Shown: positions 36,831 to 54,078 of the stretch, piece after piece
Layout: each line of letters starts with the position of its first letter
How positions within the stretch are numbered: the stretch's first letter is position 1
Source: Brevundimonas sp. SH203
Lineage (GTDB): Bacteria; Pseudomonadota; Alphaproteobacteria; Caulobacterales; Caulobacteraceae
DNA length: 64,000 nt
Reading direction: 5' to 3'
NCBI RefSeq assembly: GCF_002157625.1
Contig: NZ_BDMM01000005.1
Coordinates: 186,001-250,000, forward strand
The notes under the pieces: model-generated
Told to the model about the DNA's origin: nothing
Seen by the model: the letters and a program-made list of their open reading frames with translations, nothing else
The model's database searches: none
Program-made: the position numbers and the translations under genes

Positions 36831-37100
36831 TCAGCCCGCGACGACCTCGGTCGCCTGTTCGGCCAGGATGGTCAGACCCTCGCCGTTGACGTCGGCGAAG
36901 CCGCCGTGGACGTCGTACTGGATCTTGGCCCCGCCGTTATAGACCGTGACCAGACCTTCGCGCAGGGCGGTCATAAAGGGCGCATGGTCCGGCAGCACGC
37001 CGAAGTCGCCCTCGACGCCCGGCGCGTCCACCTGGTCCACGAGGCCCGAAAAGACCTCGCGTTCCGGCGAGACGAGGGAGAAGTTCAGCTTGCCGGCCAT
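36831..37100 (-). CDS. atpC: F1 ATP synthase subunit epsilon
   Basis: An 89-residue central-stalk subunit. It contains only the N-terminal beta-sandwich (LNFSLVSPEREVFSGLVDQVDAPGVEGDFGVLPDHAPFM); the C-terminal helical domain of longer epsilon subunits is absent, which is common in alphaproteobacteria and removes its inhibitory arm. It follows atpD by 2 bases and is the last gene of atpHAGDC. Confidence 0.94.
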   Translation of the reverse strand: MAGKLNFSLVSPEREVFSGLVDQVDAPGVEGDFGVLPDHAPFMTALREGLVTVYNGGAKIQYDVHGGFADVNGEGLTILAEQATEVVAG

Positions 37101-37102
37101 GA

Positions 37103-39548
<2,446 letters not shown>

Positions 39549-39580
39549 CCGGCGCTACTCTCTCAGCTTATCCGGCGGGT

Positions 39581-41176
<1,596 letters not shown>

Positions 41177-41185
41177 TCAGAACGC

Positions 41186-41740
41186 TCAGGCGCGCTTGAG
41201 GGCGAATTTCATCTGGTCGAGCTTGGTCTTCAGCGAGGCGTCGAACAGTTTCGACCCCACCTTGACCTTCAGGCCGCCCAGGATCGACGGATCGACCCGC
41301 GTGGTCAGCTCCGGCGCCTTGCCCAGGCTGGCGTTCAGGGCGGTCTTGATCGCGGCCAGCTGTCTGGCGTCCAGCGGCTGGGCCGACACCACCTCGGCGG
41401 CGACGATCCCGGCGTGTTTGGCGTACAGGCGTTCGAAACCGGCGATCACGGCGCCCAGGTCCCTGGCGCGGCCGTTCTGGGCCAGCAGACCCAGGAAGTT
41501 GACGGTGTTCTTCTCGAACCTGGCCTGGGTGGCGACGGCGACCAGGCCCTTGACCTGATCGTCGGTGGAAATAATCGGCGAGGTCGCCAGGCGGCGCAGG
41601 TCGGCGCTCTCGATCCAGACGGTCTTCAGCGAGACGACGTCGGCGCGAACGGCGTCCAGACGGCCGGTTTCCAGCGCCAGGTCAAACAGCGCCTGTGCAT
41701 AGCGATCACCGACTTCCGTCGTTCTGAAATCATCAGCCAC
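41186..41740 (-). CDS. atpH: F1 ATP synthase subunit delta (OSCP)
   Basis: The peripheral-stalk connector, 184 residues. The N-terminal six-helix domain starts VGDRYAQALFDLALETGRLDAVRAD, and the C-terminal strand-helix part ends VDPSILGGLKVKVGSKLFDASLKTKLDQMK, the family signature. It is the first gene of the operon; the Fo genes are not in this window, as usual in alphaproteobacteria. Confidence 0.95.
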   Translation of the reverse strand: MADDFRTTEVGDRYAQALFDLALETGRLDAVRADVVSLKTVWIESADLRRLATSPIISTDDQVKGLVAVATQARFEKNTVNFLGLLAQNGRARDLGAVIAGFERLYAKHAGIVAAEVVSAQPLDARQLAAIKTALNASLGKAPELTTRVDPSILGGLKVKVGSKLFDASLKTKLDQMKFALKRA

Positions 41741-42803
41741 TGATTAGGGTCCGAGGTCGTTGTGTCAGGGTCGCGACCGACTGCGAAAGCTCACAACGGT
41801 CAAAAGCTTGAAATGCTTAGGGAAAGCACGACAGAGGCCGCATCCGTGAACACGCCCCCCTCAAGCCGGGCGCCTGATAGCACGGGGTTTCGTCAGTCGC
41901 AACATTCCGTGAAGGCGCACCGATGCCGCAGGGCGCGCTCCCGAACGCCAGACCGTCTCCTCTCCACGTGTGGGGAGGGCGACCGCGAAGCGGTGGAGGG
42001 CTCTTGACGCCCCACTGGCGCCACCCTTCCTTTCGTCATTCTCCGGCAAGCCGCCCTTCGCGGCGCAGACCGGGGAACCCAGCGGCGCCGAAGGCGATGT
42101 CTCCGCCGCACGGTCGCCAGCCACTCCGCGACAGGTTCGCGCGACCGCGCGCCGCTGGGTTCCCCGGTCTCGCTACGCTCGCCGGAGAATGACGAAAGGA
42201 AGGTCGTCGGTCGGCCCCAGCCCTCACGATGCGCCTGGTGCATTTCCAACGAATCCAGCCGCTTGGCGAATTATCTCCCTCATCTCCCATCCCCTCGTCC
42301 AAACGCGCGTATTTTAGCCCCGTCTCGTCGCATGGAGGGCTCGCCTGGCCTGCGACCTTGCGGCGGCGGGAGCGGAGGGAACGGGAGCGGGTCTGCAACG
42401 GCCCGCGCCGGCGACGACTCATGGAGCGCCGTCGGAGGGTCGAGGGGGATACTCGGCCGCACTCGGGACGGTCCTCGCAGGGACCACCGACCCGTCGCAG
42501 GCTTATGGGGTTAGGCGATAAGACCGCCACCGCTCGACGCCCCGAGCTTGCAGGCCAACCTTCCGCGCGGAGCGTCAACACCTTCGTCGAAACGGTACTT
42601 ACAAACTCACACTCCGGGCGAAGGCCCGGCGCTCCGCCCGCCCTCCAACTTCGCTGCGAAAGCGCGAAGACGATCACGCACGTCCGCCGCCCGTCGTCGG
42701 CCCGAAGGGGGTGCGACCATGACGCCGCACCCGGCCGCTTGATCGGAACCGGCGGCGGCCCTAGCGATTTCCGCTCAAGCTTTTCGCTCCTTCAGGACCC
42801 CCG
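41741..42803. other. 1.06-kb gene-free region upstream of atpH and terC
   Basis: No convincing gene lies here: open frames give Arg/Pro/Ser-rich, low-quality products. The first part holds the divergent atp promoter region and a short repeat (41958-42000, CTCTCCACGTGTGGGGAGGG then a CCGCGAAGCGG hairpin). The GTCATTCT palindrome is at 42035-42193. The stretch 42330-42760 has several tight hairpins (for example CCGGGC-GAAG-GCCCGG near 42615, CTTCGC...GCGAAG near 42650, GGTCC...GGACC near 42470) and no codon-like third-position bias, so it may hold an RNA. Confidence 0.5.
42035..42193. repeat. palindromic intergenic repeat, GTCATTCT variant, with long interior
   Basis: The ends GTCATTCTCCGGC and GCCGGAGAATGAC are complementary. 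Inner arms are GGGAACCCAGCGGCGC and GCGCCGCTGGGTTCCC. It is the sister of the copy at 33627-33792. Confidence 0.87.
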
Positions 42804-43631
42804 ATGCTCGACAGCATACTCCCCCTTCTCTCCGATCCGGCCGCCTGGGCCGCATTGGTGACACTCATCGTCATGGAGGTGGTGCTGGGGATCGACAACC
42901 TGATCTTCATCTCCATCCTGTCGAACAAACTGCCCGAGCATCAGCGGTCCAAGGTGCGGCGCATCGGCATCGGCCTGGCCCTGGTCATGCGGCTGGCCCT
43001 GCTGTCGATCATCGCCTGGCTGGTCGGCCTGGTTCAGCCGGTCTTCACCGTCATGGGCAACGCCTTCTCGTGGAAGGATCTGATCCTGATCGCGGGCGGC
43101 CTGTTCCTGGTCTGGAAGGCCACCAAGGAAATCCACCACACGGTGGACCCCACGCCGACGCCCGACGTCCTCGACAAGAAGGAGGTCATGATCAACAACG
43201 CCGGCGCCGCCATCTTCCAGATCATCCTTCTGGACATCGTCTTCTCGATCGATTCGATCCTGACGGCCGTGGGCATGACCGAGCATCTGCCGATCATGGT
43301 CGTCGCCGTCCTGGTCGCCGTGACCGTGATGCTGCTGGCCGCCGACCCCCTGGCCAACTTCATCAACAAGAACCCCAGCGTGGTGATGCTGGCGCTCGGC
43401 TTCCTCCTGATGATCGGCATGGTCTTGATCGCCGACGGCTTCGGCTATCATGTGCCCAAGGGTTACATCTATGCGGCCATGGCCTTCTCGGCCGGGGTGG
43501 AGGCGTTGAACATGCTGGGTCGTCGGTCCGCGTCCAAGAAGGAAAAGGCCGAACTGGCCCGCAGCGAGGCGAACGCCGCCGAGGCCCGCGCCCAAAAGGC
43601 CGAGGCCGAAGCCGCCGCCGAGCGAGGCTGA
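42804..43631 (+). CDS. TerC-family integral membrane protein, candidate manganese exporter
   Basis: A 275-residue inner-membrane protein with seven to eight helices. The TerC acidic motifs are [16 protein letters not shown] (helix 1-2) and [17 protein letters not shown] (helix 5), whose Asp pairs form the metal path. The C-terminus is a charged Ala/Glu/Lys coiled tail ([20 protein letters not shown]). Family members (Alx, MntP-like TerC) export manganese or load metal onto secreted proteins. No yybP-ykoY-type leader was seen. The glutaminyl cyclase gene follows after 5 bases. Confidence 0.88.
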   Translation: MLDSILPLLSDPAAWAALVTLIVMEVVLGIDNLIFISILSNKLPEHQRSKVRRIGIGLALVMRLALLSIIAWLVGLVQPVFTVMGNAFSWKDLILIAGGLFLVWKATKEIHHTVDPTPTPDVLDKKEVMINNAGAAIFQIILLDIVFSIDSILTAVGMTEHLPIMVVAVLVAVTVMLLAADPLANFINKNPSVVMLALGFLLMIGMVLIADGFGYHVPKGYIYAAMAFSAGVEALNMLGRRSASKKEKAELARSEANAAEARAQKAEAEAAAERG

Positions 43632-43636
43632 GCCTC

Positions 43637-44413
43637 ATGATCCACCCGTCGTCCCGCATCGCCGGCCTTTCCGCGGGCCTGCTGCTGGCGGCGGGCGGTC
43701 TGTTCGGCCCGGCCGCCGCCGAGGTTCCGGTCCAGCCCTATGAGGTCGTGCGCGCCTATCCGCACGACCGCACGGCCTTCACCGAGGGCCTCTTCTTCCA
43801 CGACGGCGCCCTCTACGAAAGCACCGGCCTCTATCCGTCCTTCATCCGCAAGGTGGACCTGGAGACCGGCGCGGTTCAGCGCCAGCGCGACCTGCCGACC
43901 ATCTATTTCGGCGAGGGCATGACCACGCTGAACGGCAAGCTCTACAGCCTGACCTGGCGCAACCACATCGGCTTCATCTGGAAGCTGGACGACTTCTCGC
44001 CGCTGGGCGGCTTCTCCTATCCGGGCGAGGGCTGGGCCCTGACCACCGACGGCCGGCGCCTGATCATGAGCGACGGCACCGACCAGCTGCGCTTCCTCGA
44101 CCCCGAGACCTTGGCCGAGACCGGCCGCGTCTCCGTCACCGCCGACGGCCGCCCGCTGGAGCAGATCAACGAGCTGGAATGGATCGACGGCGAGGTCTTC
44201 GCCAACATCTGGCAGGAAAGCCGCATCGCCCGCATCGACCCCGAGACCGGCGTGGTCACGGCCTTCATCGACCTCGCCCCCCTGGTCCCCCGGGACGCCG
44301 GCCTCGACCCCAACGACGACGTCGCCAACGGCATCGCCTGGGACGCCGCCGGCAAACGCCTGTTCGTCACCGGCAAACGCTGGCCACAGCTGTTCGAGAT
44401 CAGGCTGAAATAG
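43637..44413 (+). CDS. secreted glutaminyl-peptide cyclotransferase (type I, beta-propeller)
   Basis: A 258-residue exported enzyme that closes N-terminal Gln into pyroglutamate. A signal peptide (about residues 1-33, ending GPAAAE) is followed by a five-bladed propeller with segments YPHDRTAFTEGLFFHDGALYESTGLY, GEGMTTLNGKLYSLTWRN, GEGWALTTDGRRLIMSDGTDQLRFLDP, INELEWIDGEVFANIWQ and NGIAWDAAGKRLFVTGKRWPQLFEI. The catalytic Glu is expected in the first (F-TEGL) segment. It may be co-transcribed with terC; the link in function is unclear. Confidence 0.88.
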   Translation: MIHPSSRIAGLSAGLLLAAGGLFGPAAAEVPVQPYEVVRAYPHDRTAFTEGLFFHDGALYESTGLYPSFIRKVDLETGAVQRQRDLPTIYFGEGMTTLNGKLYSLTWRNHIGFIWKLDDFSPLGGFSYPGEGWALTTDGRRLIMSDGTDQLRFLDPETLAETGRVSVTADGRPLEQINELEWIDGEVFANIWQESRIARIDPETGVVTAFIDLAPLVPRDAGLDPNDDVANGIAWDAAGKRLFVTGKRWPQLFEIRLK

Positions 44414-44427
44414 TCTGCCAAGGGCCC

Positions 44428-44465
44428 GTCATTCCGGGGCGTCCGCAGGACGAACCCGGAATGAC
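44428..44465. repeat. short palindromic repeat, GTCATTCCGGG type
   Basis: GTCATTCCGGG (44428-44438) and CCCGGAATGAC (44455-44465) form a perfect hairpin around GCGTCCGCAGGACGAA, itself a small hairpin. It lies between convergent genes and probably ends transcription both ways. Confidence 0.85.
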
Positions 44466-44486
44466 GACAGGACGGTGGATTTTCGC

Positions 44487-46814
<2,328 letters not shown>

Positions 46815-46844
46815 TCACAGGGACATTTGCCGCCAAGCCAGGCA

Positions 46845-46890
46845 ATAGATCAAATCGATTGTCTTTGATTTCATCATAGATCGAACCTAT
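46845..46890. promoter_or_regulatory. paired OxyR-type half-operators between katG and oxyR
   Basis: ATAGATCAAATCGAT (46845-46859) and ATAGATCGAACCTAT (46876-46890) are direct repeats 31 bases apart. The second fits the OxyR half-site ATAGNTNNNANCTAT at every defined position, the first at all but one. The classic 7-base gap between two half-sites is 16 bases here. Confidence 0.7.
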
Positions 46891-46899
46891 GTAACACCC

Positions 46900-47799
46900 A
46901 TGCTCCCCACCCTGAGACAGCTTCAGTATCTCAAGCTCCTGGCCGAACACGGCAGTTTCTCCCGCGCCGCCGAGGCCGCCCACGTCAGCCAGCCCGCCCT
47001 CAGCGCCGGGGTGCAGGAGCTGGAGCGCATCCTGGGCGCGCCTGTCGTCGAACGCACGCGCGGCGCCGTCATCATGACGGCCGTGGGCGTCGAGGCGGTG
47101 CGCCGGGCCGAGGACGTTCTGGCCCGCACCGAGGATTTGGTCGAGGCGGCCAAGAACGCCGGCCGCCTGCTGTCCGGCCGGTTCCGGCTGGGCGTCATCC
47201 CGACCGTCGCCCCCTTCCTGCTGCCCGCCAAGCTGCCGTCGGTGAAGGCCGCCTATCCCAGTTTGAAGCTGTTCATCCGCGAGGACCTGACGCCCCGACT
47301 GATCGCGGCGCTGAAGGCCGGTCAGATCGACGCCGCCGTCATCGCCCTGCCCTATGAGGCGCACGGCATCGAACACGCCCGCATCGGCGACGACGAGATC
47401 ATGGCCGCCGCCCCCCACGACCACGCCCTGGCCGCGCCCGGCCCCATCCGCCCCGGCGCGCTGAAGGCGCAGGATCTGATCCTGCTGGAGGACGGCCATT
47501 GCCTGCGCGACCATGCGCTGGCGGCGCTGGACATCGAGGCGCCGCGCGGCGACGACGTCTTCGCCGCCACCAGCCTGCATACGCTGGTCCAGATGGTCGG
47601 CTCGGGCCTCGGCGTCAGCTTCCTGCCCCGGATGGCGGTCCAGGCGGGCCTTGCCGACAATCCCTCCGTCGCCATCCGCGCCTTCGAAAACCAGGCCGAC
47701 GGCGCCCCGCCCCATCGCGAAATCGTCGTCGCCTGGCGCTCCGGCTCCAGCCGCGCCGCCGAAGCCCGGCTGCTGGCCGAGGCGCTGAAGCTGGACTGA
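46900..47799 (+). CDS. oxyR: LysR-type peroxide regulator OxyR (single-cysteine form)
   Basis: A 299-residue regulator. The N-terminal winged helix starts LRQLQYLKLLAEHGSFSRAAEAAHVSQPALS; the effector domain follows. The peroxidatic Cys is Cys201 in LEDGHCLRDHALAAL, as in E. coli Cys199. The position of resolving Cys208 is Leu210, and Cys201 is the only cysteine in the protein, so a disulfide switch within one subunit is impossible. It is divergent from katG across two operator-like repeats, which fits direct and autogenous control. It converges on the RES toxin gene with 6 bases between them. Confidence 0.9.
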   Translation: MLPTLRQLQYLKLLAEHGSFSRAAEAAHVSQPALSAGVQELERILGAPVVERTRGAVIMTAVGVEAVRRAEDVLARTEDLVEAAKNAGRLLSGRFRLGVIPTVAPFLLPAKLPSVKAAYPSLKLFIREDLTPRLIAALKAGQIDAAVIALPYEAHGIEHARIGDDEIMAAAPHDHALAAPGPIRPGALKAQDLILLEDGHCLRDHALAALDIEAPRGDDVFAATSLHTLVQMVGSGLGVSFLPRMAVQAGLADNPSVAIRAFENQADGAPPHREIVVAWRSGSSRAAEARLLAEALKLD

Positions 47800-47805
47800 G
47801 GCGCG

Positions 47806-48282
47806 TCAGTCGAACAGGCGCTGATCCCACCAGACGGGGGTCTCAAGCCCCGGCTTGATGCGGCCGAAATCGGCATGGACGGCGTTGAACACGAAGTTCC
47901 GCTCCATCCGCGCCACGACCGAAGGCACGATCAACAGCGCCGACCGCCCTTGGGCGAACCAGTCCCGTCCGAACGCGCGCGCCGCCGCCCCGCCAGGCTC
48001 GGCCCAGCCGGGAACATGGTCCGGGTTGACGACCTCATAGGACAGACCGGCGGGAATGTGGACTTCGACATAGTGCTGACCGTTCGGCAGTTCGCCGCCG
48101 AAATGCACCAGCTTTTCCAGCATGGCGGTCGAATAATGTTCGGCGGCGTAGATCACGCGCTGGCCCGCCTCATGCCATCGCCCCGACGCCAGACGCGCGC
48201 CGCCGTCGCTCCAGATCGGATATTCGCCGCGAGGATCGCCGATGCGGAACGCCTTCAGCGCATCGTCCAGAACCCGGACCAT
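47806..48282 (-). CDS. RES-domain toxin of a type II toxin-antitoxin pair
   Basis: A 158-residue RES protein. Conserved positions are an Arg in KAFRIGDPRGEYP, the RWHEAGQRVIYAAEHYSTAMLEKLVHFG segment with Tyr and Glu, and a late Ser/Trp core (GRSALLIVPSVVARMERNFVFNAVHADF). Family members deplete NAD+ by phosphorolysis or ADP-ribosylate targets. The start at 48282 is 2 bases after the stop of the antitoxin, so the two are coupled. Confidence 0.88.
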   Translation of the reverse strand: MVRVLDDALKAFRIGDPRGEYPIWSDGGARLASGRWHEAGQRVIYAAEHYSTAMLEKLVHFGGELPNGQHYVEVHIPAGLSYEVVNPDHVPGWAEPGGAAARAFGRDWFAQGRSALLIVPSVVARMERNFVFNAVHADFGRIKPGLETPVWWDQRLFD

Positions 48283-48284
48283 GC

Positions 48285-48752
48285 CTAGACGGCGAAACCG
48301 GCGTCGGCGCGGCGAACCAGATTGATCACCGCGTCCGCCCCGGCCGAACTGGACTGCGCCATGGCCAGGGGCGTGCGCCCGCCGAGCAACTGATGCGGTC
48401 GGTTCAGGAACCGGACGATAGCGGCCGTGTCCCCGTGATAGGTCCGGCTGACGGCGTCGACCACGCGACTGACTTCGTACAGGCGCTCGCTCATCTCGCG
48501 CGACAGGGGTTTGCGACTGGTGCGCGCGCGACGCAGCGTCGCCTCGGGAATCAGCTTGCCCAGAACGGAAGGCATGCCGATCACCTGGCCCAGGGCCGCG
48601 GCCGAGGTGGGGTTCAGTCCCCGCGACACCTGATCGGCCAGGGTCACGTCGTCTAGCGCCTTATCCTCTTTCAGCCCCAGCAGCCGACCGATCCGCGCCG
48701 CGTCGCTGGCGGGCAGGGCCGCAGGCTGCGCGTAGAGATCGAGTGCGGTCAT
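48285..48752 (-). CDS. Xre/MbcA/ParS-family antitoxin (DUF2384)
   Basis: A 155-residue antitoxin. The N-terminal Xre-like DNA-binding part (about 15-85) precedes a C-terminal toxin-binding domain with the family segment AAIVRFLNRPHQLLGGRTPLAMAQSSSAGADAVINLVRRAD. It is first in the operon and should both block the RES toxin and repress transcription through the paired sites just upstream. Confidence 0.88.
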   Translation of the reverse strand: MTALDLYAQPAALPASDAARIGRLLGLKEDKALDDVTLADQVSRGLNPTSAAALGQVIGMPSVLGKLIPEATLRRARTSRKPLSREMSERLYEVSRVVDAVSRTYHGDTAAIVRFLNRPHQLLGGRTPLAMAQSSSAGADAVINLVRRADAGFAV

Positions 48753-48768
48753 CGGAAAGCTCTTCCTT

Positions 48769-48802
48769 CGTCATTTGACGACAATATAGGCGTCATTTGG
48801 CG
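48769..48802 (-). promoter_or_regulatory. paired operators of the RES-Xre operon
   Basis: CGTCATTTGACG (48769-48780) and CGTCATTTGGCG (48791-48802) are tandem near-identical sites 22 bases apart (two helical turns). The first is a palindrome (CGTCA/TGACG). The -10-like TATATT on the minus strand lies between them. Confidence 0.65.
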
Positions 48803-48832
48803 CCGACGCCAGAGCGAGAGCGGACCAAGGTA

Positions 48833-48864
48833 AAAGGGCCGGCGGATCGCTCCGCCGGCCCTTT
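48833..48864 (-). terminator. acnA intrinsic terminator
   Basis: On the minus strand, AAAGGGCCGGCGGA and TCCGCCGGCCCTTTT form a long perfect stem with a four-base GCGA loop, ending in a T-run. It lies in a minus-strand tandem: acnA starts at 51614 and ends at 48888, so the hairpin follows it directly and comes before the RES-Xre operon. Confidence 0.85.
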
Positions 48865-48887
48865 CCTTAATCTCGGCGAACCACGAC

Positions 48888-51614
<2,727 letters not shown>

Positions 51615-51814
51615 GGAGAGTTCCTCTGGTCAGCGCCGCCCGACAATCCGGTTGCGCCTTCGCGCGACAGACGCAGCGGCTCACAGGGCCCCTGCGCGCG
51701 CGGCGAAAGCCTGCTGCGGCGACCGTGCCTATAGCCCCGCCTGAACCGACCGTCCATGTGTCCACACCCTCGACAAGGACATTGAGAAGGGTTCGCAGAA
51801 ATCGCCCCCTGCCT

Positions 51815-51973
51815 CTCCCTCCCCGCTCCGGGGAGGGTGGCCGAGCGGAGCGAGGTCGGGTGGGGGCGACGCTGCGTCTCATCGCCGATCTGACCTGTTC
51901 CGGGACGTGCGTCCTTGCCGGGCCGCCCCCACCCGGTCGCTGCGCGACCGCCCTCCCCGGAGCGGGGAGGGAG
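51815..51973. repeat. large inverted repeat, CTCCCTCCCCGCTCC family, ending at the ccmA RBS
   Basis: The left arm begins CTCCCTCCCCGCTCCGGGGA (51815-51834) and the right arm ends TCCCCGGAGCGGGGAGGGAG (51954-51973). Each arm has its own inner hairpin (for example GGTCGC-TGC-GCGACC). The inner ends GTGGGGGCG/CGCCCCCAC also pair. The remainder of the acnA-ccmA gap, 51615-51814, shows no gene. The terminal GGGAGGGAG lies 9 bases before the ccmA ATG. Confidence 0.85.
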
Positions 51974-51981
51974 ACGCCGTC

Positions 51982-52605
51982 ATGATCCACACCCTCGCCC
52001 TTTCCGGCCTGACCGTGTCGCGCGGCGAGCGGCGGCTGTTCGATGGTCTGGACCTGACGCTGCGCTCCGGCGAGATCCTGACCCTGACGGGCGCCAATGG
52101 AGCGGGCAAGACCAGCCTGCTGCGCGCCATCGCCGGCCTGCTGCGGCCCGACGCGGGAACGGTCGCCTTCCACGACGGCGACGGCAATCCGCTGGACCCC
52201 CGCGAGGCGCGCGGGCGAGAGACCCATTTCCTCGGCCATTTCGACGGGCTGAAGGGCGGACGCACGGCGCGCGAGGAGCTGGGGTTCCAGTGCGACTGGC
52301 TGGGCCACACCCAATATGGCGTCGATCACGCCGTTCAGGCCTTCGGCCTCGCCCCCCTGATGGACCTTGAGGTGCGTCGCCTGTCCGCCGGCCAGCGCCG
52401 TCGTCTGGCGATGGGGCGGCTGATCGGATCGCCGCGCGCTCTGTGGCTGCTGGACGAACCGATGGCGCCGCTGGACGCCCGCTGGCGCGCGGCCTTCGCC
52501 GAACAGATGCAGCGTCATCTGGACGCCGACGGCTTGATCGTCGCCGCCGTCCACGACCCCCTGCCCCTGCCCGCGCGCAGTCTGGACCTGGGAGGGCTGA
52601 CATGA
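51982..52605 (+). CDS. ccmA: haem exporter ATP-binding protein CcmA
   Basis: A 207-residue ABC ATPase of the CcmABCD complex, which drives release of holo-CcmE for cytochrome c maturation. Walker [15 protein letters not shown], signature [15 protein letters not shown] and Walker [14 protein letters not shown] are present. The ATG at 51982 follows GGGAGG supplied by the end of an inverted repeat. Its stop overlaps the ccmB start (ATGA, 52602-52605). Confidence 0.95.
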   Translation: MIHTLALSGLTVSRGERRLFDGLDLTLRSGEILTLTGANGAGKTSLLRAIAGLLRPDAGTVAFHDGDGNPLDPREARGRETHFLGHFDGLKGGRTAREELGFQCDWLGHTQYGVDHAVQAFGLAPLMDLEVRRLSAGQRRRLAMGRLIGSPRALWLLDEPMAPLDARWRAAFAEQMQRHLDADGLIVAAVHDPLPLPARSLDLGGLT

Positions 52606-53315
52606 ACCGTCCGCCGTCGCGGGATCAGGAGCCGCGTCCGCCCGGCCTGCGCGGCGCCACCCGCGTCCTGCTGGAGCGCGAGATGGATCTGGCCTGGGGC
52701 GGGGGCGGGGGGCCGCTTCTGGCCTGCGGCTTCTTCGCCTGTCTGACCGCCCTGCTGCCGCTGGCGGCGGGCGGCGATCCGCGCACCCTGGCCCCGGTGG
52801 CGGGCGGCGTCGCCTGGCTGGCGCTGGCGCTGGCGTCCCTCCTGTCGCTGGAGCGGCTGTTCGAGCGCGATCTGGAGGACGGCGCGATGGACCTGCTGGC
52901 GCTCGGCCATCTGGCGCTGGAGCAGGTGGTGCTGATCAAGGCCCTGGCCCAGTGGATCGCCATCGGCCTGCCCCTGGCCCTGACCGCCCCCGTCGCCGCC
53001 CTGGCGCTCGGCCTGCCCGCGTCGCTGACGCCGCTGGTCGCCCTGACCGCCGCCATCGGCGGGGCGGGCTTCGCCTTTACCGGGGCGCTGGGCGCGGCGC
53101 TGGCGCTGGGGGCCAGGCGCGGCGGCCTGCTGATCGCGGTCGTGGTCCTGCCCCTGTTCATCCCGCCCGTGGTCTTCGGCGCCGGCGCCCTGGAGCGCGC
53201 CGCATCTAGCCAGCCGGTCGGCCCGGCCCTGGCGTTGCTCGGCGCCTACGTCCTGTTCGCCGCCGTCGTCGCCCCCTTCGCCGGGGCCGCCGCCGTTCGC
53301 AACGCGCAAGGGTGA
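52602..53315 (+). CDS. ccmB: haem exporter permease CcmB
   Basis: A 237-residue inner-membrane protein with six helices. The N-terminal [14 protein letters not shown] and the conserved [22 protein letters not shown] segment match CcmB. The start overlaps the ccmA stop, so the two are translationally coupled. About the first 20 residues are Pro/Arg-rich and variable. Confidence 0.93.
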   Translation: MNRPPSRDQEPRPPGLRGATRVLLEREMDLAWGGGGGPLLACGFFACLTALLPLAAGGDPRTLAPVAGGVAWLALALASLLSLERLFERDLEDGAMDLLALGHLALEQVVLIKALAQWIAIGLPLALTAPVAALALGLPASLTPLVALTAAIGGAGFAFTGALGAALALGARRGGLLIAVVVLPLFIPPVVFGAGALERAASSQPVGPALALLGAYVLFAAVVAPFAGAAAVRNAQG

Positions 53316-53354
53316 GCTTGCCCGCCGCCCCTTCGCCGCGTAAGCGCTGAACCG

Positions 53355-54074
53355 ATGTTCGGCCTGTCCAATCCGCAGCGCTTCATGGCCTTCACCGGCC
53401 CGTTGACGCCCGTTCTGTGGGGGCTCGCCGCCGTGCTGCTGGGCGTCGGCGCCTGGCTCGGCTTCACCGTCCCGGCCGATTATCAGCAGGGCGACACGGT
53501 GCGGATCATGTTCGTCCATGTCCCCGCCGCCACCTGGGGCCTGGGGGCCTATGCGGCGCTGGGGGTCTCCAGCTTCTTCGCGCTCGTCTTCCGCCACGCC
53601 CTGGCCGACGCCGCCGCCCGCGCCGCCGCCCTGCCGGGCGCCGCCTTCACGGCGCTCGCCCTGATCACCGGCTCCCTGTGGGGCCAGCCGATGTGGGGAA
53701 CCTGGTGGGTGTGGGACGCGCGCCTGACCAGCGTGCTGGTGCTGTTCCTCTTCTACCTCGGCTATATGGCGCTGAGGGCCTCCATCGACGACGAGCAGAA
53801 AGCCGGACGCGCCGCCGCCGTCCTGGGTCTGGTCGGTCTGATCAACCTGCCGATCGTGAAGTTCTCGGTCGACTGGTGGAACACCCTGCATCAGCCCGCC
53901 AGCTTCCTGACGCCCGGTTCGTCGGGCCTCGATCCGGTCTATCTGCCGCCCTTCCTGACCATGCTGGCGGCCTATGGGGTGCTGTTCCTGGCCCTGTGGC
54001 TGACGGCGATCCGCACCGAAATCCGCCGCCGCCGCGTCATGACCCTGCGCGCCCGTCTGGCTCAGGAGGCCTGA
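53355..54074 (+). CDS. ccmC: haem transporter CcmC
   Basis: A 239-residue inner-membrane protein with six helices that loads haem onto CcmE. The tryptophan-rich haem-binding WWD segment is WGQPMWGTWWVWDARLTS near residue 113-130, and conserved haem-His residues occur in MFVHVPAATWG and in DWWNTLHQPAS. It follows ccmB by 39 bases. Confidence 0.95.
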   Translation: MFGLSNPQRFMAFTGPLTPVLWGLAAVLLGVGAWLGFTVPADYQQGDTVRIMFVHVPAATWGLGAYAALGVSSFFALVFRHALADAAARAAALPGAAFTALALITGSLWGQPMWGTWWVWDARLTSVLVLFLFYLGYMALRASIDDEQKAGRAAAVLGLVGLINLPIVKFSVDWWNTLHQPASFLTPGSSGLDPVYLPPFLTMLAAYGVLFLALWLTAIRTEIRRRRVMTLRARLAQEA

Positions 54075-54078
54075 AGCC

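Noticed and set aside
42330..42760. RNase P RNA, tmRNA or SRP RNA in the terC upstream gap
   Set aside because: The conserved blocks GAGGAAAGTCC, a tag ORF of the ANDNFAEE type and GGTCAGGTCCGGAAGG are all absent on both strands.
42600..42803. Manganese (yybP-ykoY) riboswitch before terC
   Set aside because: The paired conserved loops of that motif are not visible in the leader.
42036..42861. Arg-rich open frames on both strands of the 42.0-42.8 kb gap
   Set aside because: No start with an SD, no coding third-position bias, and the frames cross a palindromic repeat. Treated as non-coding.
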